64,000 bases of DNA from an uncultured Anderseniella sp. (GTDB taxonomy: Bacteria > Pseudomonadota > Alphaproteobacteria > Rhizobiales > Aestuariivirgaceae): NCBI GenBank assembly GCA_947488295.1, contig CANKYU010000004.1:248001-312000 (forward strand), given 5' to 3'. Of the stretch, positions 52,511-62,100 are shown in pieces. Positions within the stretch are counted from its first letter, which is position 1, and each line of letters opens with the position of its first letter. The position numbers and the translations under genes were made by a program. A model generated the notes under the pieces. It worked only from the letters and a program-made list of their open reading frames with translations. It made no database searches and had not been told where the DNA came from.

Positions 52511-52848
52511 TCAGTCTCCCGTATTCCACCCTGGTTTTGTCGCCTTCCAGGGCAGGTTGTGCTGAGGGGCAGTCAACTTCAGCAGTAAATTTCCAGACCG
52601 CTTTGTATCAGACGGGAACAAATTGCGGTGAAATTGAACAATTGAGGGATAACAAAAACTGAATCATTCCAACGGCTTTTGCATAAAAATAGAGCCTGCG
52701 AATTTACCATCAGCATTGTCGGCTAATGAATTTCAGCGGAATATTGCGCCGGATTAATTTAATGAAGTGGCGCTGGGTAAGGCTGTAAAACTATGGCAGA
52801 CTTCGGCCAAGAGACCGCCGCGCATTACAAAAGATCAGGAAAACATCA
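52511..52848. other. AT-rich divergent promoter region
   Basis: This 338-base spacer separates the TadG/VWA gene (minus) from the metallo-hydrolase gene (plus). It is clearly AT-richer than its surroundings (especially 52600-52770) and contains no convincing coding region. I see no strong palindrome. It probably holds both promoters. Confidence 0.5.
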
Positions 52849-53715
52849 ATGACGAGCCCGCACGTACAGGCCTTTTTTGACGAACCAACCAACACCGCAA
52901 GCTATGTGGTAGCCGATTTGGAGACCAAGGCGTGCGCAGTGATTGACAGCGTGCTGGACTTTGATTCAGCGGCAGGCCGGACGTCAACAACGTCAGCCGA
53001 TCGCATCATCGCCTATGTGCGGGAAAACAACCTCACCTGCGAATGGCTGCTGGAAACCCACGTCCATGCGGACCACTTGTCAGCCGCGCCCTATATCCAG
53101 CAACACCTGGGCGGCAAGCTGGCCATCGGCGACGGCATTACCCAGATACAGGACGTATTTGGAAAGATTTTCAATGCCGGCACCGAATTTGAGCGCGATG
53201 GATCGCAGTTCGACCGACTCTTCAGGGATCAGGACGAATTCGCCATTGGCGCCCTGTCGGTAAGCGTCATGCACACACCCGGCCACACACCTGCCTGCAT
53301 GACTTACGTAATTGGCGACTGTGCATTTGTGGGCGATACCCTATTCATGCCCGATTTCGGTACTGCGCGGGCCGACTTCCCCGGCGGCGATGCACGACAG
53401 CTGTATCGTTCGATCCGCAAAGTGCTGTCGCTGCCGCCGGAAACCAGGCTTTACATGTGCCATGACTACAAGGCGCCCGGGCGCGACGAGTACGCCTGGC
53501 AAACCACGGTTGCGGAAGAACGGGCCAACAACGTGCATGTCCGCGATGGCGTGGGCGAGGACGAGTTTGTCGCCATGCGCGAAGCGCGCGATGCCCAGTT
53601 GGGCATGCCCAAGCTGATTGTGCCATCGATTCAGGTCAATATGAGAGCCGGCAACATGCCTGAGCCGGATGACAATGGTGTTGCCTACCTCAAGACCCCG
53701 ATAAATCAATTGTAA
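52849..53715 (+). CDS. Metallo-beta-lactamase fold hydrolase, persulfide-dioxygenase/Blh-like
   Basis: A 288-residue MBL-fold protein with metal motif THVHADH, the later HTPGHTPAC and GDTLFMPDFGTARADFPGG, and CHDYKAPGRDEYAW. These match the ETHE1/Blh branch, non-haem-iron persulfide dioxygenases that oxidise glutathione persulfide to sulfite. The rhodanese and BigR-type regulator often found with blh are absent here. It converges on the GlcD-like gene. Confidence 0.85.
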   Translation: MTSPHVQAFFDEPTNTASYVVADLETKACAVIDSVLDFDSAAGRTSTTSADRIIAYVRENNLTCEWLLETHVHADHLSAAPYIQQHLGGKLAIGDGITQIQDVFGKIFNAGTEFERDGSQFDRLFRDQDEFAIGALSVSVMHTPGHTPACMTYVIGDCAFVGDTLFMPDFGTARADFPGGDARQLYRSIRKVLSLPPETRLYMCHDYKAPGRDEYAWQTTVAEERANNVHVRDGVGEDEFVAMREARDAQLGMPKLIVPSIQVNMRAGNMPEPDDNGVAYLKTPINQL

Positions 53716-53724
53716 CGCCGGTTA

Positions 53725-55095
53725 CTACAGCACTTTTCCCGGGTTCATCAGGTTGTCCGGATCGATTGCCAGCTTGATTGCACGCGCCATGGCCAGCTTG
53801 GCCGGATCGCCGTGCGCGGCAAGCGCCTGCATTTTCTCAAGCCCGATGCCATGTTCCGCAGAGAACGACCCGCCGCTTGCCTTCAAGCCTGAAAAGACCG
53901 CAGCATCAACAAGCGTTTTGTCCAGCCGGACGCGGCGCGGTGCCGATACGGTGATGTGCAGATTACCGTCGCCCAGATGTCCCATGCAGCTGAAGTGAAC
54001 ATCTGCTGCCATGGCATTCAACTGCGTCTCCAGCTTGCTCACATAGTCGTCGAGCATGTTCAGCGGCACAGAAACATCATACCAGTAGCCGCCCGGCCAG
54101 CGCCTCTCAACAGCCCAGCTTTCTTCCCTGATACGCCAGAAGTCTGTCGCCTGGCGATCGTTTTGGGCAATGACTGCGTTTTCAACCGTCCCGCTTTCCA
54201 TCAGCGGAACCAGCATTTCCTGCTGCACATCCTGCGCCTGCTGCGGGGTGGACCCGGAATTCTCGAACAACACCAGCACATGTCCGGCAAACGAATCCAC
54301 CAGGTCGTCCAGCCCAGTGTCCCTTGCAACGGTTTCAGCATAGGTCCGCCACATGATTTCCGCTCTCAGCAGTCCGCCTTGCGCCTGCAGCCGGTGAAAT
54401 GCCTGCACCGCGGATGCGGCACTGTCAAAAGAGGCAAGCGCTGTAGATGTAGCGCCCGGCAGCCGGTCCAGTTTAAGCACTGCACCTGTGATGATGCCCA
54501 AACGGCCCTCCGCTCCGACCAGCATGTGCTTGATATCGAGGCCTTCATTGGCCTTGCTGACACGGGTCATGTCCGTCAGCAGGCTGCCGTCTGCCAGCAC
54601 GGCCTCAAGACCAAGCACCCTGTGACGCATGACGCCGCACCGGAATGCTTCCATGCCACCGGCATTGGTGGCGATCATGCCGCCGATCGTGGCACTGCCG
54701 CGGGCGGCCAGGTCGATGCCGGGTGTAAGACCATGCGCCGCGCAGGCCTCCTGTACCGCCTGCAGCGTTGCACCAGCCTCAACGCTGATGGTGCCTGTGT
54801 CAGCATCCAGATCCACGATCCGGTTCATCGCCTTCAGGTCAACAATCAACTGGCCCGGCACACTCGCACCTGCCCCGGCAAGCCCGGTACGGCCACCGTG
54901 CGGCACGATCGAAACCCTGTGCGCACGGCACAGATCAACAATCCCGCGAACCTCGTGGGTTGTTGCCGGCAGCGCCAGGACACCGGCTCCCAGATTATCC
55001 GGATAGAACCCCGGATCCAGCGCGTCGACGGCGTCTCCGTGACGAACGGTGCACAGGCCTTGCAATGCACTCAGGAACTCTTTGCTCAGTGTCAT
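53725..55095 (-). CDS. FAD-binding 2-hydroxyacid oxidase/dehydrogenase (GlcD/D-lactate type)
   Basis: The 456-residue flavoprotein has the PCMH/VAO FAD-binding domain (VPHGGRTGLAGAGASVPGQL and GSATIGGMIATNAGGMEAFR) and the C-terminal cap with HLGDGNLHITV and SAEHGIGLEKM, typical of D-lactate, glycolate and D-2-hydroxyglutarate dehydrogenases. Without glcE and glcF neighbours it probably works alone. The substrate is undetermined. Confidence 0.87.
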   Translation of the reverse strand: MTLSKEFLSALQGLCTVRHGDAVDALDPGFYPDNLGAGVLALPATTHEVRGIVDLCRAHRVSIVPHGGRTGLAGAGASVPGQLIVDLKAMNRIVDLDADTGTISVEAGATLQAVQEACAAHGLTPGIDLAARGSATIGGMIATNAGGMEAFRCGVMRHRVLGLEAVLADGSLLTDMTRVSKANEGLDIKHMLVGAEGRLGIITGAVLKLDRLPGATSTALASFDSAASAVQAFHRLQAQGGLLRAEIMWRTYAETVARDTGLDDLVDSFAGHVLVLFENSGSTPQQAQDVQQEMLVPLMESGTVENAVIAQNDRQATDFWRIREESWAVERRWPGGYWYDVSVPLNMLDDYVSKLETQLNAMAADVHFSCMGHLGDGNLHITVSAPRRVRLDKTLVDAAVFSGLKASGGSFSAEHGIGLEKMQALAAHGDPAKLAMARAIKLAIDPDNLMNPGKVL

Positions 55096-55167
55096 GATCT
55101 CAGCCCTTGTGACATCGCATATCCATGGTCATCATGCCGCCAAACACGCACAACGACCAGAGCCATC

Positions 55168-56253
55168 ATGACATCACAACACTGGGAAACAACGCCTGCC
55201 GGAAAACGCCGGGCCCGTGGACTGGGACTGCAACTGCCGGGTGCGCCCGGCACACATAACGCGATTACCGACGTGGCAGGTGTGGAAGTCGGCTATACCA
55301 CCCTGATCGAGGCAGACCATGTTCGCACTGGCGTAACCGGCCTTCTGCCGCGCGGCCGCGACGGTGCCGATACGCCGTGCATGGCCGGCACCTATTCGCT
55401 CAACGGCAATGGCGAGATGACCGGCACCATATGGATTGAAGAAGCCGGTGAACTGCAGACGCCGATAACCATCACCAACACTGCATCGTGCGGTGTGACC
55501 CGTGACGCGACCCTGCGCTGGCTGCTGGAAAACGATATCGGCACAGGACAGGACTGGGGCCTGCCGGTTGCCGCGGAGACCTATGACGGCGAGCTCAACG
55601 ACATCAACGGCTTCCATGTCACAGCCCAACACGCCATGACGGCACTGGACAATGCCGCTTCCGGCCCACTGGAAATGGGCAGTGTTGGCGGTGGAACCGG
55701 TATGATCACTTACGAGTACAAGGCCGGTTCCGCCAGCGCGTCCAGGCTGGTTGAGCTGGGCGCGGCTCAATACACCGTCGGTACATTCGTCCAGTCGAAT
55801 TTCGGGCTGCGGCCTGAACTGACGGTGCTTGGGGTGCCGGTCGGCCGCGATCTGGAGGGCGGCGAATGCCGCTCAAGGGGCTCAGGCTCGATCATCGCCA
55901 TCGTGGCAACCGATGCGCCGCTCCTGCCGCATCAGTGCAAGCGGCTGGCCCGCCGGGTGCCGCTTGGCCTGGCACGTACCGGCACCACAGGCCACAACTC
56001 ATCCGGCGACATTTTCCTGGCCTTCTCCACGGCCAACCGGCAGGCCCTGCTCTCCGGTGGTGTCCGGCACCTGGACGCGCTGGCAGACAATGAACTGGAC
56101 CCGCTGTTCCAGGCCGTGGTGGAAACGGTCGAAGAGGCTGTTCTGGATGCCATGATCGCCAACGAAACAATGGCCGGCAGGAACGCACTGACCGTACGCG
56201 CCCTGCCCCATGATGATCTGCTCGAACTGCTCCGAAAAAACGGCAGGGTTTAG
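55168..56253 (+). CDS. P1-family (DmpA-like) aminopeptidase/esterase
   Basis: From ATG 55168 the protein has 361 residues and the P1/DmpA fold: GLQLPGAPGTHNAITDVAGV, then VGGGTGMITYEYKAGSASAS and the self-cleavage site region GTTGHNSSGDIFLAFST. In DmpA the precursor is cut before a Ser in a Gly-Ser-Gly-Asp context, freeing the N-terminal nucleophile; here the equivalent is Ser278-Ser279, so the preceding Gly is Ser. Family enzymes release N-terminal L- or beta-amino acids. It diverges from the GlcD-like gene across 72 bases. Confidence 0.87.
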   Translation: MTSQHWETTPAGKRRARGLGLQLPGAPGTHNAITDVAGVEVGYTTLIEADHVRTGVTGLLPRGRDGADTPCMAGTYSLNGNGEMTGTIWIEEAGELQTPITITNTASCGVTRDATLRWLLENDIGTGQDWGLPVAAETYDGELNDINGFHVTAQHAMTALDNAASGPLEMGSVGGGTGMITYEYKAGSASASRLVELGAAQYTVGTFVQSNFGLRPELTVLGVPVGRDLEGGECRSRGSGSIIAIVATDAPLLPHQCKRLARRVPLGLARTGTTGHNSSGDIFLAFSTANRQALLSGGVRHLDALADNELDPLFQAVVETVEEAVLDAMIANETMAGRNALTVRALPHDDLLELLRKNGRV

Positions 56254-56300
56254 CGGCAGAAACCTTGTACCCGGCCTTGCAGTCTCGGGCCCTGGCTGTT

Positions 56301-56501
56301 TCAGGCGTTTTTTGTACCGCAGGTGTTGATCCCCAGCAGGCTGTATGGCGGACACCAACCGACCACGGCAGTGAACAGCGGCACAACCCCGATCCAGCCT
56401 GCCCAGGCAAGTTCAGCGGTGCCGAGCAAAGCCCAGGCAATCAGTGCGATACCGACGACAGCACGCAGTGCGCGATCAATTGTTCCGATATTTCGTTTCA
56501 T
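56301..56501 (-). CDS. Small DUF2892 (YgaP-like) membrane protein
   Basis: A 66-residue protein starting MKRNIGTIDRALRAVVGIAL with two membrane segments and the C-terminal GWCPPYSLLGINTC typical of DUF2892. AAGGAGG lies nine bases before ATG 56501, which decides this start. In YgaP the same unit anchors a rhodanese domain, suggesting a sulfur-related role, but here it stands alone. Confidence 0.82.
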   Translation of the reverse strand: MKRNIGTIDRALRAVVGIALIAWALLGTAELAWAGWIGVVPLFTAVVGWCPPYSLLGINTCGTKNA

Positions 56502-56622
56502 TGAAAGAACCTCCTTGAGTTCTGGAATCCGGCAGACCCGAAAACACATTCAATAAAATATATGTATATGTCCGGTGCTCAAATGATCCAGATCAAGTTG
56601 GCGGTCGGTTCTGAATAAAAAA

Positions 56623-56660
56623 CCCCTGCACACAAGTTTCTTGAAACCTATGTGCAGGGG
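56623..56660 (-). terminator. Rho-independent terminator of the ferredoxin reductase gene
   Basis: CCCCTGCACA pairs with TGTGCAGGGG, and an inner GTTTC/GAAAC pairing adds stability. On the minus strand the stem is followed by TTTTTTATT, 32 bases past the reductase stop codon. Confidence 0.87.
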
Positions 56661-56691
56661 TCGCATCTTCTGGCCAGTGCCGGAGCCGGCT

Positions 56692-57738
<1,047 letters not shown>

Positions 57739-57807
57739 TCATCTTCCGGACAACCCGTGTCAGGCCGCCGAAGCTTGTGTGTTGAGTAGGTGAATTCAGG
57801 TGCTGCC

Positions 57808-58128
57808 TTAGAACTGCTTCTCCGGCACCTTCAGCACCAGGCCGTCAATGTCATCAGATACCCTGATCTGACATGAAAGCCGCGAGCTGTCCTGCACCTC
57901 AAAGGCAAAATCCAGCATGTCCTCTTCCATTTCGGAACGCTCTGACAGCTTTTCCGCCCAATCGCCCTGAAGGTAGACGTGGCATGTGGCGCAGGCGCAG
58001 GCGCCGCCGCAGTCTGCATCAATTCCCGGCACCATGTTCTTGATTGCGGTCTCCATGACCGACATGCCGTTTTCCGCATCAACGACGTGTTCCTTGCCGC
58101 TGTGCTCGATAAAAGTGATCTTTGCCAT
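57808..58128 (-). CDS. 2Fe-2S ferredoxin (adrenodoxin/FdxB type)
   Basis: The 106-residue ferredoxin has the cluster ligands in [18 protein letters not shown] (C-x5-C-x2-C) and a distant Cys in [15 protein letters not shown], as in adrenodoxin-like proteins that serve P450s or Fe-S assembly. ATG 58128 yields [11 protein letters not shown], the usual start. The product is probably reduced by the co-transcribed reductase. A 20-bp palindrome sits 28 bases upstream of the start. Confidence 0.92.
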   Translation of the reverse strand: MAKITFIEHSGKEHVVDAENGMSVMETAIKNMVPGIDADCGGACACATCHVYLQGDWAEKLSERSEMEEDMLDFAFEVQDSSRLSCQIRVSDDIDGLVLKVPEKQF

Positions 58129-58155
58129 GTCTTTGGGTCCTGCCATGCACGGAAT

Positions 58156-58175
58156 TATGCAAACTTGTTTGCATA
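58156..58175. promoter_or_regulatory. 20-bp palindrome in the ferredoxin promoter region
   Basis: TATGCAAAC-TT-GTTTGCATA is a perfect 9-2-9 inverted repeat, 28 bases upstream of the ferredoxin ATG. It is the most symmetrical operator-like site in the window. Its location suggests repression or activation of the ferredoxin-reductase operon by an unidentified dimeric regulator. Confidence 0.55.
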
Positions 58176-58414
58176 CATTCAATTACCATTCAGGTCATTA
58201 GCTAGGCCGACAGCGCGCAAAATGCAACAATTTCCGGCCCGGCAAATTGTATTTCACGGGTTTGTGCGACAATTGGAGCCGAGACCGGCGGCATGATGGC
58301 GGTGGACTTGGGGTTCAATCTCCAGGCCGGAATCGGGAAAACATCCTGCAAACAGGCATTTTCCGGGCCTCAGACAATCCGGCACCATGTGTCAGACCGC
58401 ATTCGATCAACGTG

Positions 58415-58783
58415 TTACAGATACTCTTCTATCTGCGCTTCGAAACCGGCACGGGCCGCCAGCAGCCGGCTCAAAACCGCAGCACGTCCGGTTTCGTCGG
58501 AAAACGGCACCCGTTCCATGGCTTCAGCCACCTCTGCAACCTGACCGGCACCAATAGACCGCGCTGCACCCTTGAGTGTGTGAACAGCGGATTTCCAGTG
58601 TGCCGCGTCGGAACACGACACCAGCTCTTCTGTCTGGTTCTTCAGTTGCACACGGAACAATTGCAGCAATTCCGATTGCAGGGCATGATCGCCCAGCGTG
58701 TATTGATCCAGATGCGCAAGATCGATAACCGCCGCGACGAAACCGCCTTCGACATTGCTTGCAGCGGCCGGCTTCGGCGTCAT
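58415..58783 (-). CDS. HPt-domain phosphotransfer protein
   Basis: A 122-residue protein consisting of a low-complexity start and a four-helix HPt domain with phosphorylatable His68 in AVHTLKGAARSIGAG. AAGGAAA lies eight bases before ATG 58783. It lacks the pseudo-kinase domain of ChpT, so it is not the CckA partner by architecture. It diverges from the giant coiled-coil gene across 405 bases that include a 14-bp inverted repeat. Confidence 0.8.
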   Translation of the reverse strand: MTPKPAAASNVEGGFVAAVIDLAHLDQYTLGDHALQSELLQLFRVQLKNQTEELVSCSDAAHWKSAVHTLKGAARSIGAGQVAEVAEAMERVPFSDETGRAAVLSRLLAARAGFEAQIEEYL

Positions 58784-59188
58784 GGTGCGGGTTTCCTTTT
58801 TCGAATTGCGCAGGCTGCTGGAACCGGCCGCTAAGTGACTGATTCTGACCTGATTTGTGCAAATTAGACACCAATCTGACAAAAATTCGTTGTGAATTAT
58901 GTTAAAATTTGAATCATTTTCGCCCACCGCGTTAACCAATTCGGTAGTTTTCCCAAACCTTTTAATGCTAATGACTTCTTTAAGTATCTGATTTGCATTA
59001 GAATCCTTAACGGGACGTGCGATGGGTGTGGACAAATTGGTTAACGCGACGGCCATTAGGCTTGCTTCGTTTCCGAATGAGTCAGATCATTAAGCGTGGG
59101 AGTGACCAGTATACGGCGCACACGAGGCACCGGGGGGACCTGGGGTGTGAATACCGGTTAGTAAGTTTCAGTTGCGGGGATGCAAAAA
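58784..59188. promoter_or_regulatory. AT-rich divergent spacer with 14-bp inverted repeats
   Basis: The spacer between the HPt gene and the giant coiled-coil gene holds CGCGTTAACCAATT (58928-58941) and its exact inverse AATTGGTTAACGCG (59035-59048), 93 bases apart. The region between is AT-rich. No coding region is convincing. The two sites could bind one regulator controlling both directions. A GGGGA site (59176-59180) precedes the downstream ATG. Confidence 0.5.
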
Positions 59189-62100
59189 ATGTCAAGCGAA
59201 TCAAACCAGCCGCGCCGCGCTTCGCGCAGGGGCAATCGCAGGGCAATTGAGGAACAGAAAGACGAACAGGTTGCTCGCCGCGACGCTGCTGAGCGTCGTC
59301 GGCTGGACGCCTTGGAACAGCGCCGCCGCGAAGCCAAGTTGCGCGGCCGTCCCGCCAATGAAAATGACGCATTTGCCGCCAGCAGCCTGCAGGCCATCCG
59401 CGAACGCACATCAACCACCCCGATCTGGTCTGCAGTAGCCGTTTCACTGGTATGGCTGGCCATCTGGATTGTGTTGTATGTCCCCTCCCTTGCCCAGTTG
59501 GCCGGTAGTCCGCTCAGCCTGACCAACCTGCCGGTCACGATGCGCACCATCATGATGGCCGTGATCCCGGTTCTGTCTTTCCTGGTTCTGGGCTATCTGA
59601 TCTTCCGCACCAACCAGATCAATCACGTCAGCCAGGCCCTGATGCAGACCGCCATGCGCCTGGTCCGTCCGCAGGACGTGGCGACCGAAAGCCTCGCATC
59701 GGTGTCGCAGCTGGTGCGGTCGGAAGTGGATCAGCTTGTCGGAGGCGTCGAACACGCGGTGCAGCGGGCCAGCGAACTGGAAGGTGTCGTTCACAAGGAA
59801 ATAGCCAATATCGAGCGTGCCTTTGGCGCCAATGAAGAGCGCATTCGCACCATGCTCGAGGGCCTGGAGCATCAGCGCAACTCACTGCACGAAACCGGTC
59901 GGGTCATCGGTGTCGAGGCAACCCCCCTGCTCTCACGCATCGAAGAGAACACCCAAAGCCTGTCGGGCATCATATCGACCGCGTCCTCGACCCTTGCCGC
60001 GCTTGAGCACGGTCTGAAGAACACGACCTCCGAACTGTCGCAGACCGTCGACGAGATTTCCACACGGGCCAGCTTTGTCGGCACCGAGATCTCCGGCCAG
60101 ACAGCCCGCATGGAGCAGATGTCCGGCACACTGGTCAATGAAATGAGAGTGTTCTCCGACAGCGTGACCAATCAGGTGTCGACGATGCAGGAAACCGCCC
60201 AGCGCATGAACACCGAAGGCATGCAGTTCGGTGACAGCCTGCGCCAGCTCGAAGGCAGCGTGACCTCCGGCATTCGTGAAAGCCTCGAGGAAGTGCGCGG
60301 TGTTCGCGTCGAGCTGACCCAGGGCATCGAACAGGTCACTTCGGCAACCACCGAGCAGATGCGCCTGGCCGCCGATCAGAACACCGAGATGATGAAGCTT
60401 ACCGGTGAAAGCGTCGCAAATGCCGTACGCACCACATCCGGCGAGATTGTCTCATCGGTTCAACAGTCGACCCAGGCGGTCAGTGAGCAGTTGCAGGCAG
60501 CCTCGGAACAAAACACCGAGATGATGAAGATCGCCGGCGACACGGTAGCGCAAAAAGTGCACTCGGCGTCCGGTGAGATTGTCCAGTCTGTCCAACAGAC
60601 CGCACAGTCGGTCAATGAACAACTGCAAGCTGCCGGAGAATCGGTTGCGCAGGCGGTTATGTCCACCACCGGCACTGTCGTTCAGACAGTGCAGCATTCA
60701 ACCCAGACCGTCAGTGAGCAGCTACAGTCGGCAGCCGACGCCCACACGGCCATGATCGCTGATTCCGGCACCCGCATCACCGACAATGTACGCGCTGCGT
60801 CCGGTGAGATGGTGTCGTCAATAGAGCAGTCATCCGAAGCTGTGGTCGGACAATTGCGCACGGTGGCAGACGAGAGCGTCGCCATGCTCAAAGGCACCGG
60901 TGAAAACGTCACCCAGGCTGTACGTTCAACTTCGGGTTCTGTTGTCACCACAATGCAGGCCACCTCGGACGACATTCTTGGTCAGATCAAGCTGGTCGGC
61001 TCCGATGTTGCGGAGTCTGTTCAGGTCACATCGGAGGTTGTGCTCCGCAATCTGAACGAAGTCGGTTCCGAAGTAACTGACCGCGTTCAGTCTGCCGGCA
61101 ACAACGTCGTCACAAACCTGCAGACCACCGGCAACACGGTTGCCTCCAGCCTCGAAACAACCAGCGTGAAGGTTGTCGAGACACTGATGGAATCGGGTGA
61201 AAAAATCGCCCGCGATACAGAAGCCTCCTCGGAGACCATGCTGGCCTACATTCACGAAAGCGGCGGCAAGGCGTCCGCTGCGCTTGCCGAAGCAGGCAAC
61301 CAGGTCAATGAGCGTTTGCTCGGCACAACCAACGAAATGACCAGCCTGCTCAATTCATCGGTAGAAAAAGTCGCCCAGCGGCTGACTTCGGCATCGTCGG
61401 CCGTTGGCGAACAGATCGATCTGTCCGGCACCGCCCTCACCGACAGGCTGTTGTCGATCTCCGGTGAATTTGTCCAGAACGTCGCCACTGCGCGCGATGA
61501 AGTCTATGCCTATATGGAAGACGTCTCAGGCAAGATGTCCGGCACACTTGAAGTCGCCTCCGGCGATCTGTTCAAGCGCTTTGAGGTCATTACCGAGGAG
61601 ATAACCGGCAAACTGGAGACATCTGCAGGTACCCTGTTCAACCGGGTCGAAACGGCGACATCGCACATGTCCGGCCACCTGGATGAGTCAACCGCGCGGC
61701 TGTCCGGACAGATTGAGGAGACTTCCGATGCCATGGTGACGCGTCTTGAAGGCGCCACAACCCGCATGGCAGGGCTTCTGGACACCGCATCTGTGGGTAT
61801 GACCGGCAAGCTCGAGGCTACATCGAATGCGCTTGCGGACCGTCTCGACACCTCGTCGGAAACGCTGACCGGCAAGCTGCAGGCAACCGGAAGTGAACTT
61901 GCTGCGCTGCTGAGTTCGTCTTCGGAAGAACTGACCGGCAAGCTGGAAAGTACAAGCAAGGAAGTAACTGAACGCCTGAGCACCAATTCCACGCAGCTCA
62001 CAAACCGGCTTGAAAGCGTGACGTCCCGCGTCGCCGATGCGCTGGACCAGGCGTCCGTTGAAATGTCCGACAAGCTGGACACCACAACCTCGACCATCGC

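Noticed and set aside
53956..55167. Long in-frame extension upstream of the P1 peptidase
   Set aside because: The 404 codons before ATG 55168 are antisense to the GlcD-like gene; the P1 family starts just after this ATG.
58415..58783. ChpT, the CckA phosphotransfer partner
   Set aside because: ChpT is a dimeric histidine-kinase-like protein; this is a short monomeric-type HPt domain.
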